Origin: Lentzea atacamensis
GTDB lineage: Bacteria; Actinomycetota; Actinomycetes; Mycobacteriales; Pseudonocardiaceae
DNA: 64,000 nucleotides
NCBI RefSeq assembly: GCF_003269295.1
Contig: NZ_QLTT01000007.1
Coordinates: 62,001 to 126,000, forward strand
Reading direction: 5' to 3'
Shown here: positions 49,568 through 59,669 of the stretch, piece after piece
Layout: every line of letters begins with the position of its first letter
How positions within the stretch are numbered: position 1 is the stretch's first letter
Notes under the pieces: generated by a model
Seen by the model: the letters and a program-made list of their open reading frames with translations, nothing else
Told to the model about the DNA's origin: nothing
The model's database searches: none
Position numbers and translations under genes: made by a program

Positions 49568-50364
49568 CCCTGGTTCTGGCTCAGCACAGTGTCGACCGTG
49601 ACCCCGGACGCCACGATCATGCTCAGCAACGGGTCCGGCACCTGCCGGTGGAACTGCACGACGTAGTTGTCGGCCGTCGAGAACACGGCTTTCGCCATGC
49701 CCTGCCACGTCTTGGTGATCCGGGCGACCTCGGTCTCGGTGTGGTCGCGCAACGAGAAGTTCCAGGCGCGGAAGTTCTCCGCGTAGATGCCGCCCACCTT
49801 CATCCCGTTGCACACGAAGGCGAAGCGGACCTTGCCGAACACGTTCTCCTGGATGATCTCGCCGATGGGCATGCCGTCGCCGCGCTCGACCATGACCTTG
49901 GACTTCCACACGGTCGCCGGCCGCACCAGGCGGAGGAGAGGACGGCCGTGCACGTCCCGGATCTCGAGGTGGACGTCCAGCATCGAGTCGAGCTTCGTGA
50001 AGGCGCGCAGGGCTTTGGCGGCTCCGGTCTGGCCCACCTGTTCCACGGTGCCGATGTGGCGGGCGTGCTGGTCGTAGATGACGTAGGAGTTCGACATCTC
50101 GACGAGTTTGGCCTTCTGGTTCACGACCAGGACCGGCTCGGTGAACAGGGTGCCTCCGCCGCCTGACACCGGGTTCTGGATGCCCGCGCGTTGCACCTGT
50201 TGCGCTACGCGGTCCTGGCCGGTGCCGCCCATCTCCACCTCCGCGTGGTGGGCGTCGGTCTGTTGCTGGCGCGGCTGGACGTGCGGGGTCCACTGACTGC
50301 CGTCCCACCACCGGACGAACCGCGGGTCGGCGTTGTCCGGGTACCAGCCGGGGGCGAAGTTCAC
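49564..50364 (-). CDS. Scramblase-related protein with a DUF2510 head
   Basis: A 266-residue protein. The N-terminus (VNFAPGWYPDNADPRFVRWWDGSQWTPHVQP) is a DUF2510 tryptophan-rich region usually near membrane proteins. The remainder is a phospholipid-scramblase/LURP-one beta-barrel (KLVEMSNSYVIYDQHARHIGTVEQVGQTG, PATVWKSKVMVERGDGMPIGEI). Start GTG 50364. Lipid-binding or surface-associated function is inferred. Confidence 0.72.
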   Translation of the reverse strand: MNFAPGWYPDNADPRFVRWWDGSQWTPHVQPRQQQTDAHHAEVEMGGTGQDRVAQQVQRAGIQNPVSGGGGTLFTEPVLVVNQKAKLVEMSNSYVIYDQHARHIGTVEQVGQTGAAKALRAFTKLDSMLDVHLEIRDVHGRPLLRLVRPATVWKSKVMVERGDGMPIGEIIQENVFGKVRFAFVCNGMKVGGIYAENFRAWNFSLRDHTETEVARITKTWQGMAKAVFSTADNYVVQFHRQVPDPLLSMIVASGVTVDTVLSQNQG

Positions 50365-50413
50365 GCGGACGAGGGTAGTGCGGAAAGCGCTGGCACGCGC
50401 CAGGATGCGAAGT

Positions 50414-51049
50414 ATGTTCGCAGGCAAACGGTTCTTGGCGGCGTTCTTCGCCGCGACGCTCGTCCTGTTCGGCCTCAGTGCCGGAGTCAGCACCGCTCAA
50501 GCGACCGCCGAGGCGTGTGCGGGCGCCTATCAGGGTGACAGCCGGCTCGGGCCCGAGACGTTACCGGAGGTGTGGCAGCAACCCGTCGGGCCGCTCGTCG
50601 CCGGGTACAAGAGGTTCGGTCACCTCGACAAGGAGGCGTTCCTCGCCAAGTACTGGAACGGGACGGGCTGGAACTACCCGCCGCAGGACGGGTTCTGGCT
50701 CACGCCGGGAGGAGAGCCGATCAAGTACAAGCGGACCCTCGGCGTGCACACGAAGCTGGACCGGTTCGGCAGCGAGTACGGCGGGTTCCTGGCGTACAAG
50801 GGCTCGCACTACTCGACGCGGGCGATTCCGCCGCAGAGTCTCTACACGTTCGATCCCGCGTACCGGTGCAACTACCACACCTACCGGGTCACGAAGGCCT
50901 TCGCGGTGTGGGAGGGGCCGATCGCGCCATGGTTCGAGCAGCCCGGCGGTGGCCTGCAGCAGAAGCTCGACAGGGCGCTGGTGCCAGGCGACGGGGCACT
51001 GAACGTCGCCTGGCTGCTCTCCAACGGTTACCTCGTGCGGATCAACTGA
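50414..51049 (+). CDS. Secreted TNT-domain (NAD+ glycohydrolase-like) protein
   Basis: A 211-residue protein with a signal peptide (MFAGKRFLAAFFAATLVLFGLSAGVSTAQA) and a TNT domain. Characteristic stretches are GYKRFGHLDKEAFLAKYWNGTGWNYPPQDGF, LDRFGSEYGGFLAY, STRAIPPQSLYTF and the closing APWFEQPGGGLQQK. In the Mycobacterium tuberculosis toxin the fold cleaves NAD+, with conserved Arg, His and Gln residues, of which the arginines and glutamine align here. A Sec-secreted toxin, but no immunity gene is recognised beside it. Confidence 0.85.
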   Translation: MFAGKRFLAAFFAATLVLFGLSAGVSTAQATAEACAGAYQGDSRLGPETLPEVWQQPVGPLVAGYKRFGHLDKEAFLAKYWNGTGWNYPPQDGFWLTPGGEPIKYKRTLGVHTKLDRFGSEYGGFLAYKGSHYSTRAIPPQSLYTFDPAYRCNYHTYRVTKAFAVWEGPIAPWFEQPGGGLQQKLDRALVPGDGALNVAWLLSNGYLVRIN

Positions 51050-51233
51050 TCGTGATCGCGCTCGCCGGGCACAGGCTCGCCGCTTCCTTCGCGGTGGCCT
51101 CGTGCTCGGCGTCGGGGTGCTCCTGCAGGAGAACGACGGTGCCGTCCTCCTCGTTCTGGTCGAAGAGGTCCGGATCCGTCAGGACGCACATCCCGGAGCC
51201 GCAGCACTTCGACTGATCGACGGAAATCCTCAT
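51042..51233 (-). CDS. [3Fe-4S] ferredoxin partner of the second P450
   Basis: A 63-residue ferredoxin: KCCGSGMCVLTDPDLFDQ near the start and LCPASAITIS at the end, the three-cysteine type (C-x5-C, C-P). ATG 51233 overlaps the P450 stop, as in the other pair. The 3' end overlaps the convergent TNT gene by 8 bp. Confidence 0.9.
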   Translation of the reverse strand: MRISVDQSKCCGSGMCVLTDPDLFDQNEEDGTVVLLQEHPDAEHEATAKEAASLCPASAITIS

Positions 51234-52447
51234 GACGACCACGCTACTGGCAGCGAGTGGACTCCGTAGATCCCCATGTTCGTGCGCAGCGGCACCTCCT
51301 CCGGCTCCACGTCCAGCCGGAGGTCGGGGAACTCCTGGAACAGCTTGGAGAACCCGATCCGCATCTCGATGCGGGCGAGCTGCTGGCCCAGGCACTGGTG
51401 GATGCCGTGCCCGAACGCGACGTGACCCGACGCGGGGCGGCGCAGGTCGAGCTCCTCGGGGTTGCCGGGGAACTTCTCCGGGTCCCGGTTGGCCACCGGG
51501 ATGTGCAGGAGCACGGTGTCGCCGGCCCTGATCAGGTGCCCGTCGATCTCCACGTCCTCGAGCGCGGACCTCATCGGTCCGAAGTGGATGATCGACAGGT
51601 ACCGCATCAGCTCCTCGACGGCGTTGTCGATCGCCTCCGGCTCGTCCTTGAGGATCTTCAGCTGGTCCGGGTGCTGCAGCAGCGTGAACGTGCCGATGCC
51701 CAGCATGTTCGCCGTGGTCTCGTGTCCGGCGAGCAGGAGCAGCATCGCCATGTTCGACGCTTCCTCGTCGGTCGGCTCCCCGGTGGCCAGCAGGTCGCTG
51801 ATCATGTCGTCGCCGCCGGGGTTGGCCTTCTTGCGGTCGATCAGCTCCCGCATGAACAGCTGGATGCGTTCGAACGCGTCCATGGCCTCCTTGAACGTGG
51901 AGTCCAGGCTCAGCATCTTCGCCGTGTCCTCCTGGAACCTGTGCCGCTCGTCGTAGTCGACGCCGAGCAACGCGCAGATCACCAGTGACGGCACCGGAAG
52001 CGCGAACTCCTTAACGAGATCCGCCCGGTTGCCGAGCGACCGCATGTGCTTGAGCTGGTCGTCGACGATCGTGCCGATCCACTCGGACAGCTGGTTCATC
52101 CGCCGGACCGTGAACTGACCCTGCAGCATCCTGCGCAGCCGGGTGTGGTCCGGCGGATCCTGGTTGAGGAACATGCCCGGCTGGGGCTTGCGCTTCTCGT
52201 CGTCCTCCGGCAGCTCGCCCTGGAACCGCTTGTCGAGCAGGTGGAACCGGTCCGGTTCGTTGCTGAACTCGGGGCTGCCCAGGATCTCCCGCACCTGGCG
52301 ATGACCCGTCACGAGCCAGCCCAGGTGGCCGTCGGAGAACTTCAGTCTGCTGATCGGCGCCTTGCCGCGGATCTCGCTGACCTCGGTCGGCGGATCGAAC
52401 GGAGTGGCGCGCTCGGTGGGCAGCTCTTCGGAGATCAGTTCGGTCAT
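51230..52447 (-). CDS. Cytochrome P450
   Basis: A 405-residue P450 with I-helix LLLLAGHETTANML, K-helix EELMRY, meander PVANRDPEKF and haem loop VAFGHGIHQCLGQQLARIE. ATG 52447 (MTELISEELPTERA) follows GGGAGG at 8-base spacing; a GTG 9 bp upstream is less likely. Clear partner ferredoxin downstream. Substrate unknown. Confidence 0.93.
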   Translation of the reverse strand: MTELISEELPTERATPFDPPTEVSEIRGKAPISRLKFSDGHLGWLVTGHRQVREILGSPEFSNEPDRFHLLDKRFQGELPEDDEKRKPQPGMFLNQDPPDHTRLRRMLQGQFTVRRMNQLSEWIGTIVDDQLKHMRSLGNRADLVKEFALPVPSLVICALLGVDYDERHRFQEDTAKMLSLDSTFKEAMDAFERIQLFMRELIDRKKANPGGDDMISDLLATGEPTDEEASNMAMLLLLAGHETTANMLGIGTFTLLQHPDQLKILKDEPEAIDNAVEELMRYLSIIHFGPMRSALEDVEIDGHLIRAGDTVLLHIPVANRDPEKFPGNPEELDLRRPASGHVAFGHGIHQCLGQQLARIEMRIGFSKLFQEFPDLRLDVEPEEVPLRTNMGIYGVHSLPVAWSS

Positions 52448-52466
52448 CTCGCACACCTCCCAGTGC

Positions 52467-54038
<1,572 letters not shown>

Positions 54039-54052
54039 GCGGATCCTCTTTT

Positions 54053-54131
54053 GGGTACGCGAAATCAGGACGTGATGCGTGGTGGCACACGTCCTGACTC
54101 AGAGGTAGAAGACCCCGTACCCGAATCCCAT
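54053..54131 (-). promoter_or_regulatory. Leader-peptide attenuator of the ABC-F gene
   Basis: Read on the minus strand. A 10-codon leader (54131-54099) is followed by a hairpin: CACGTCCTGA complements TCAGGACGTG (54065-54074 and 54088-54097, 10-bp stem) ending in TTTCG, terminator-like. GGGTACG inside the leader (54116-54122) can pair with CGTACCC (54053-54059) just before the ABC-F ribosome-binding site, giving an alternative fold. This matches ribosome-stalling attenuation of ABC-F resistance genes. Confidence 0.65.
54099..54131 (-). CDS. Leader peptide MGFGYGVFYL
   Basis: A complete 10-codon frame (ATG at 54131, TGA at 54099-54101) reading MGFGYGVFYL, rich in aromatic and glycine residues, 15 bases after the tetR stop and 60 bases before the ABC-F gene. 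Stalling of a ribosome on it by an antibiotic could expose the ABC-F start. Only a weak ribosome-binding site (GTGGG) is visible. Confidence 0.55.
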   Translation of the reverse strand: MGFGYGVFYL

Positions 54132-54145
54132 GAAACCCACGGTAC

Positions 54146-54682
54146 CTACGGTCGCAACGCTTTTTCGACGGCCTTCCTGAGGTCCTGGAAGCTCTCCTCG
54201 GTGCCGGGCACCGGCCCGGTCGTGCTGCCGCCGCCGACCAGCCGGTAGAAGAGCAGGCCTTCGATGAACGCGGTGATGTGCGCGCCGGAGCGTTCCGGGT
54301 TCTCGTGACCCAGCGCCTGCGCAAGTGCGGTCGCCTGTTCACGCGGCGAGTGCACGAGGATCGACTTCAGCTCGGGGTGGTGCGTCGCCTCCAGCATCGC
54401 CGCGTACCGGGCGAGCGTCCGGTTCCGTTCGACGAGCCAGTTGTCGATCGTCCGCGCGATGCTGCCCGCGAGATCGGCCGTGTCGAGGTGGATCTCCTGC
54501 TGCTCCTGGACGGCGAGCCGTTCCACGAACCCTTCGATCAACGCCTTGCGGGTGCGGAAGTACGCGCTCGTGGAGCCCTCCGGCAGTCCGGCCTTCCTGT
54601 CGACCGCCCGGTGGGTCAGGCCACGCATGCCGAGTTCCGCCACGAGCTCGATCGCGGCGTCGGTGATCAGGTCTTTCCGCAC
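54146..54682 (-). CDS. TetR-family regulator
   Basis: A 178-residue TetR protein: HTH (LITDAAIELVAELGMRGLTHRAVDRKAGLPEGSTSAYFRTRKALIEGFVERL) and a helical effector domain. Three palindromic sites lie between its start and the FAD monooxygenase gene, so it probably represses both. The ABC-F attenuator begins 15 bases after its stop, suggesting read-through transcription. Confidence 0.9.
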   Translation of the reverse strand: MRKDLITDAAIELVAELGMRGLTHRAVDRKAGLPEGSTSAYFRTRKALIEGFVERLAVQEQQEIHLDTADLAGSIARTIDNWLVERNRTLARYAAMLEATHHPELKSILVHSPREQATALAQALGHENPERSGAHITAFIEGLLFYRLVGGGSTTGPVPGTEESFQDLRKAVEKALRP

Positions 54683-54698
54683 TGTGCTCCTTCTCTCT

Positions 54699-54741
54699 CT
54701 ACAGCCGTAGTCTACAGGTGTAGAGTCCTCTACAGATGTAG
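54699..54741. promoter_or_regulatory. Three TetR operator palindromes
   Basis: CTACAGCCGTAG (54699), CTACAGGTGTAG (54712) and CTACAGATGTAG (54730) are three copies of CTACA-nn-TGTAG (the first with a C/G difference), in the 70-bp gap between the divergent tetR and FAD monooxygenase genes. Confidence 0.75.
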
Positions 54742-54752
54742 AGGAGGCGGGG

Positions 54753-55799
54753 ATGAAGGCGATCGTGGTGGGTGGCGGCATCGGAGGGCTCGCGGCCGCG
54801 GTGTCGTTGCGGCGCGTGGGCTGGGAAGTCCAGGTGCTCGAACGCGCTGCCGAGTTCGGCGAGGTCGGCGCGGGGATCGGCGTGATGCCGAACGCGTTGC
54901 GGGCGCTCGAGTGGATGGGGGTCGCGGACGAGGCTCGCAGGCTGGGCACTCCGCGCGTGTCGGGTGGCGTCAAGGCGTCGGACGGGCGCTGGCTGACGCA
55001 CCTGCCCGACGTCGGGCAGGAGAAGATCATCGCGATGCACCGGGCCGATCTGCACGGTGTGCTACTGCGCGCGTTGCCGCCGGAGATCCTTTTCAACAAC
55101 GTCGAGGTGACCAGCGTTGAGGAGCTGGACGCAGACCTCGTGGTGGCGGCGGACGGCATCAACAGCCGCCTCCGCGCGGAGCTGCTGCCCGACGCGCCGG
55201 GACCGGTGTACGCGGGGGCCACGGCGTGGCGAGGGGTGGCGCCGGGTCCCTTCGAGCTGCCGATCACGCAGACACTCGGTCCCGGCGGCGAGGCGGGCAT
55301 CCTGCCGCTGGGGGACGGCAGGGTCTGCTGGTACGTCGCCGCGGTGGCGCCACCGTCGGCCGCGCTGGACCCGGTGGAGCTGTTCGCCGGTTGGCACGAC
55401 CCGATTCCGTCGCTGGTGTCGACGACTCCGGAGATCATCCGGCACGACATCCACCAGCTGCCGCTGCTGCCGACGTTCGTGCGGGGACGCGTGGCGTTGC
55501 TCGGCGACGCGGCGCACGCGATGGTGCCGTACCTGGGCCAGGGGGCGTGCATGGCGCTGGAGGACGCGGTGACGCTGGCCGCGTGCGACGGTGATCTCGC
55601 CCGGTACGACGCGTTGCGCCGGCCGCGCACGCAGTCGGTGTGGCGGAGCTCGCGGATGGCGGGGAAGTTCGGGATCGAGGTGACCTCGCCGGTGGCACTG
55701 GCGGTGCGGAACTTCGTGTTCCGCGCGCTGCCGGGGCAGGCTGCTGTGCGCGGGATGACGCGCTTCTCCTCGTGGGACGTACCCGCGATGCCACGATGA
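54753..55799 (+). CDS. FAD-dependent monooxygenase
   Basis: A 348-residue flavoprotein hydroxylase of the PHBH type: dinucleotide fold VVGGGIGGLAAAVSLRR, middle VAADGINSRLR, and the FAD motif VALLGDAAHAMVPYLGQGACMALEDA. Catalyses hydroxylation of an aromatic or polyketide substrate. Located beside a TetR and operator palindromes, consistent with substrate-induced expression or antibiotic inactivation. Starts at ATG 54753 after GGAGGCGGGG. Confidence 0.9.
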   Translation: MKAIVVGGGIGGLAAAVSLRRVGWEVQVLERAAEFGEVGAGIGVMPNALRALEWMGVADEARRLGTPRVSGGVKASDGRWLTHLPDVGQEKIIAMHRADLHGVLLRALPPEILFNNVEVTSVEELDADLVVAADGINSRLRAELLPDAPGPVYAGATAWRGVAPGPFELPITQTLGPGGEAGILPLGDGRVCWYVAAVAPPSAALDPVELFAGWHDPIPSLVSTTPEIIRHDIHQLPLLPTFVRGRVALLGDAAHAMVPYLGQGACMALEDAVTLAACDGDLARYDALRRPRTQSVWRSSRMAGKFGIEVTSPVALAVRNFVFRALPGQAAVRGMTRFSSWDVPAMPR

Positions 55800-55890
55800 T
55801 GTCGACTTGCGCGCCCCGCTGCGGTTGCGGCGGCCGGACGAGGACGTGCTCCGGCAAGTACACAGTGGACGTTGCCGGGCACACGGTGAC

Positions 55891-56091
55891 ATGCCGGTGC
55901 GTTCGGTTCCTTCCGATCGCAAGGCGGAGATCGAGGTGCTCGCGGCCGACCGCGAGGTCGTCGTTTCCCAGTCCTGGCCGGACATTCTGCTCTTCCGCGC
56001 CGGTGGGTTCGCCTGGCCCGTGCGGCCACGGGTGAACTGTGCCGTCGCGCCCCCGGCGAGGTTCACTCGAACGGGTCGAATCCAGCGGTGA
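55891..56091 (+). CDS. Small hypothetical frame after the monooxygenase
   Basis: A 66-residue frame starting at ATG 55891 (MPVRSVPSDRKAEIEVLAADREVVV...) with moderately good third-position GC. Another, shifted frame across the same DNA contains a cysteine-rich segment. Neither has a clear ribosome-binding site or domain, so the assignment is uncertain. Confidence 0.35.
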   Translation: MPVRSVPSDRKAEIEVLAADREVVVSQSWPDILLFRAGGFAWPVRPRVNCAVAPPARFTRTGRIQR

Positions 56092-56278
56092 ACTAGATCA
56101 CTGGTCAATGTTTGGTGTCAGCGCGATAACAGTCGAAAACCACCCTTTGTCGCGAGGATTGTCACCCGGTTGCGGTATCAAGTACTCGCTGAGCGTGTCG
56201 GACGCGGTCCAGTGATCCAGATGGCGTAGCGCGACAGGCGGTTTCCGGTACACGAAAGCGCAACTACGGTGCCTCGCC

Positions 56279-57457
56279 ATGACCCCCGTCCCGACTGATG
56301 TGATGCCCCGTTCCCTCACGGCGCTTCCCCCGGCGCAGGTCGAGAGCACCCACGAGATCGACATCGCCGAGGTAGAGGACTTCGTCCGCCAGCACCACGC
56401 CGAGCACCCCGACCTGGGGCCGGTGGAGGCCAGGCTGGCCGAGGTGCACGCGGAGATCGCCGCGACCGGCACCTACCGCCACACGGCCGCCGAACTCACC
56501 TTCGGCGCCCGCGTGGCCTGGCGCAACAGCTCACGCTGCATCGGCCGCCTGTACTGGCGGAGCTTGAAGGTGCGCGATCTGCGGGAGGTGTCCGCCCCCG
56601 CCGACGTCGCCGCCGAGTGCGTCGAGCACCTCAGGGTGGCCACCAACAAGGGCAAGATCCGCCCCGTCATCACGGTCTTCGCCCCTGCCGAGCCCGGCCT
56701 GCCCGCACCCTCGATCCTGAACGAGCAGATCGTTCGCTACGCCGCCTACCGGGGTTCGGACGGCGGCGTGCTCGGCGACGCGAGGAACCTCGCGCTGACC
56801 GAGCTCGCGTTGAAGCGCGGCTGGCAGCCACCGGCGTCGCGCGGCCCGTTCGACGTGCTGCCGCTGATGGTGTCCTGCGAGGGCCACGACCCCGCACTCG
56901 TGGAGATCCCCGCGGACGCCGTGCTCGAGGTTCCGTTGTCCCACCCGGAACTCCCGTGGCTCGCGGCGCTCGGCGTGAAGTGGCACGCCGTCCCCGCGAT
57001 CAGCAACATGCGGCTGCGTGTCGGCGGTATCGACTACCCGTCGGCGCCCTTCAACGGCTGGTACATGGGCACCGAGATCGGCGCCCGCAACCTCGCCGAC
57101 CACGATCGGTACGACCTGCTGCCGTACATCGCCAAGCGGATGGGCCTGGACATGTCGTCGGAGGCGACGTTGTGGCGCGACCGAGCGTTGATCGAGCTCA
57201 ATCGCGCTGTCCTGCACTCGTTCGCGGAGGCCGGGGTCACGATCACCGATCACCACACCGAGTCCAAGCGGTTCCTGACGCACCTGGAGAAGGAGGAGGC
57301 CGCCGGCCGATCCTGTCCTGCCGACTGGTCGTGGATCGTGCCACCCGTGTCGGGCGGGCTCACGCCGGTCTACCACCGCTACTACGACTCAGGTGAACTC
57401 CTGCCGAACTTCTTCCCGGCCTCCTCGCCGGCGAAGGGCTGCCCTGTCGCACACTGA
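56279..57457 (+). CDS. nos: Nitric oxide synthase oxygenase
   Basis: A 392-residue bacterial NOS. The haem cysteine C87 lies in AWRNSSRCIGRLYW, and the substrate-binding region includes FNGWYMGTEIGARNL with the arginine-binding glutamate. The C-terminal region (PADWSWIVPPVSGGLTPVYHRYYDSGELLPNF) completes the oxygenase fold; no reductase domain is present, as in other bacterial NOS. It makes NO from arginine using an external reductase. The downstream APC transporter begins 4 bp after its stop. Confidence 0.95.
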   Translation: MTPVPTDVMPRSLTALPPAQVESTHEIDIAEVEDFVRQHHAEHPDLGPVEARLAEVHAEIAATGTYRHTAAELTFGARVAWRNSSRCIGRLYWRSLKVRDLREVSAPADVAAECVEHLRVATNKGKIRPVITVFAPAEPGLPAPSILNEQIVRYAAYRGSDGGVLGDARNLALTELALKRGWQPPASRGPFDVLPLMVSCEGHDPALVEIPADAVLEVPLSHPELPWLAALGVKWHAVPAISNMRLRVGGIDYPSAPFNGWYMGTEIGARNLADHDRYDLLPYIAKRMGLDMSSEATLWRDRALIELNRAVLHSFAEAGVTITDHHTESKRFLTHLEKEEAAGRSCPADWSWIVPPVSGGLTPVYHRYYDSGELLPNFFPASSPAKGCPVAH

Positions 57458-57461
57458 CCGG

Positions 57462-58532
57462 GTGCAGCTGACCAGGAGCCTGACCCTGACCGATGCCGTC
57501 TTCGTCGGGCTCGGCTCGATGATCGGCGCGGGTGTGTTCGCGGTGTTCGCCCCGGCCGCGGCGGCGGCCGGGTCCGCGCTGCTCGTCAGCCTCGTCATCG
57601 CGGGTGTGATCGCCTGCTGCAACGCGTTGTCGAGTGCTTGGCTGGCCGCGAAGTACCCGCAGTCCGGCGGTACCTACGTCTACGGCCGTGAACGGCTCGG
57701 CCGGATCTGGGGCGACCTGGCCGGCTGGGCGTTCGTATTGGGTAAGACGGCGTCGTGCGCGGCCATGGCGCTGACGGTCGGCGCCTACGTCGGTGCGCCA
57801 AAACCCGTCGCGGTGGCGGCGGTCGTCGCGTTGACGGTGCTGAACCTGACCGGTGTCCAGAAGTCCGCGCTGGCCACCAGAATCATCGTGATCGCGGTCG
57901 TGGTCGTGCTGGCCTTGACGGCTGTGACAGCTCAGGACGCGGCGGAGCCGGCTGACTTCCTCCCGACCGGCATCCTTCCCGCCGCCGCGCTGCTGTTCTT
58001 CGCGTTCGCGGGCTACGCGCGCATCGCCACCCTCGGAGAGGAGGTCAAAGAGCCCGAGCGGACGATCCCGCGTGCCGTGGTCATCGCGTTGGGGATCACG
58101 CTGGTCGTCTACGCGGTCGTTGCTGTCGTCGCGTTGAACGCGCTGGGCAGCGACCTCGCCACGAAGACCCTCGCGGACGTGTCGCCGACGCTGGCACCCG
58201 TCATCCGGGTCGCCGCCTGCCTGGCCGCCCTCGGTTCGCTGCTCTCCCTGCAACTGGGGGTCAGCCGGACCGCTCTCGCCATGGCTCGCGACCGCAGGCT
58301 GCCCAGGCAGCTGGCCGACCTGCGGGTCGCCGAGATCGCCACAGGACTCGCGGCGATCGCGCTGGTGATCGCCGTAGACGTCACGCGGGCGATCGTGTTC
58401 AGCTCGTTCTGCGTACTGCTCTATTACGCGATCGCCAACGCCAGCGCGTGGACGCTCGGTAAGCGCGTCGTGCCGGCGCTTGGGCTGGTGGGGTGCCTGA
58501 CGCTCGCCGGAGCGGTTCTCTGGCAACTGTGA
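57462..58532 (+). CDS. APC-family amino acid transporter
   Basis: A 356-residue transporter with about ten to eleven membrane helices, shorter than the ~450 residues usual in the family. N-terminal SLTLTDAVFVGLGSMIGAGVFAVFAPAAAAAGSA is the family signature, then GTYVYGRERLG and FFAFAGYARIATLGEEVKEPERTIPRAV. GTG 57462 follows the nos stop by four bases, so an arginine or other amino acid importer coupled to NOS is a reasonable inference. Confidence 0.87.
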   Translation: MQLTRSLTLTDAVFVGLGSMIGAGVFAVFAPAAAAAGSALLVSLVIAGVIACCNALSSAWLAAKYPQSGGTYVYGRERLGRIWGDLAGWAFVLGKTASCAAMALTVGAYVGAPKPVAVAAVVALTVLNLTGVQKSALATRIIVIAVVVVLALTAVTAQDAAEPADFLPTGILPAAALLFFAFAGYARIATLGEEVKEPERTIPRAVVIALGITLVVYAVVAVVALNALGSDLATKTLADVSPTLAPVIRVAACLAALGSLLSLQLGVSRTALAMARDRRLPRQLADLRVAEIATGLAAIALVIAVDVTRAIVFSSFCVLLYYAIANASAWTLGKRVVPALGLVGCLTLAGAVLWQL

Positions 58533-58571
58533 TGTGGCCCAGGTCACCTTTGATCGCGTAACGTGCGTACG

Positions 58572-59669
58572 GTGAGAGTGGGAACACCCGCAGAGTCGCG
58601 GCCCGCCGAGCGTCGTGTCGCCTGCGTACCGGACACGGTGTCGGCGCTGGTCGACGCCGGGCTGACCGTGCACGTCCAGGAAGGCGCCGGCCGGCACGCC
58701 CACGCCCCCGACGCCGCCTACCGCGCGGCGGGGGCAACCGTGACGCCCGAGGATCCGACACCCGAGTCCGACGTCGTCGTGTCCGTGCAGCCGCTGACCC
58801 TCGACCAGGCCGCCAAGCTCAAGCCCGGCGCCGTCACGATCAGCTTCCTGCAGTCCGCGAACGAGCGGGACCTGCTCGAGGTGTACCGCGACCGCCGCGT
58901 GACGTCGTTCAGCTTCGACCTGCTGCCCCGCGTCACCCGTGCCCAGAGCGCGGATGCCCTGTCCTCGCAGGCGTTGGTGGCCGGCTACCGCGCCGTCCTC
59001 GTCGCCGCCGAACGACTACCGCGCTTTCTGCCCATGTTCACCACGGCCGCCGGCACCGTACCCCCGGCCAAGGTCCTCGTTCTCGGCGCCGGTGTCGCAG
59101 GCCTGCAGGCGATCGCGACGGCACGCCGGCTCGGCGCCGTCGTCGAGGCCTACGACGTGCGCAAGGCCGCGGGCGAAGAGGTTCGCAGCCTCGGCGCCAA
59201 GTTCCTCGAGCTGGACCTGGAGACGCAGTCCGGCGTCTACGCGTCGGTGCAGTCCGAGGAGTTCCTGGAACGCCAACGGGAACTCATCGGCGAGCACGTC
59301 GCCGCCTCGGACATCGTGATCACCACGGCCGCGATCCCCGGCCGCAAGGCCCCTGTGCTCGTCACGACCGACATGCTCAAGGCGATGGCGCCCGGTTCCG
59401 TGCTGGTCGACCTGGCTGCCGAGTCCGGTGGCAACTACGCCGGATCCGTTGCGGGCAAGGAAACCTGGGTCGGCGAGGTGCTCGTGCACGGCGCGTTGAA
59501 CCTGCCGTCGTCGATGCCCGTGCACGCGAGCCGCCTGTACGCGCGCAACGTCCTGAACCTGCTCAAGCTGATGATCGTGGACGGGGTGGTGCAGCCGAAC
59601 CTCGACGACGAGGTGCTCGACGGCTGCTGCCTCACCCACGACGGTCAGATCCGCAAGGAGTTGCCGTGA
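58572..59669 (+). CDS. pntAA: NAD(P) transhydrogenase, soluble alpha-1 subunit
   Basis: A 365-residue NAD(H)-binding subunit: VRVGTPAESRPAERRVACVPDTV, FDLLPRVTRAQ-type helix, nucleotide loop VLVLGAGVAGLQAIATARRLGAVVEAYDVR and KAPVLVTTDMLKAMAPGSVLVDLA. With the next two genes it forms the proton-translocating PntAB complex, which makes NADPH from NADH at the expense of the proton gradient. GTG 58572 is chosen; a GTG at 58563 would add three residues. Confidence 0.93.
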   Translation: MRVGTPAESRPAERRVACVPDTVSALVDAGLTVHVQEGAGRHAHAPDAAYRAAGATVTPEDPTPESDVVVSVQPLTLDQAAKLKPGAVTISFLQSANERDLLEVYRDRRVTSFSFDLLPRVTRAQSADALSSQALVAGYRAVLVAAERLPRFLPMFTTAAGTVPPAKVLVLGAGVAGLQAIATARRLGAVVEAYDVRKAAGEEVRSLGAKFLELDLETQSGVYASVQSEEFLERQRELIGEHVAASDIVITTAAIPGRKAPVLVTTDMLKAMAPGSVLVDLAAESGGNYAGSVAGKETWVGEVLVHGALNLPSSMPVHASRLYARNVLNLLKLMIVDGVVQPNLDDEVLDGCCLTHDGQIRKELP

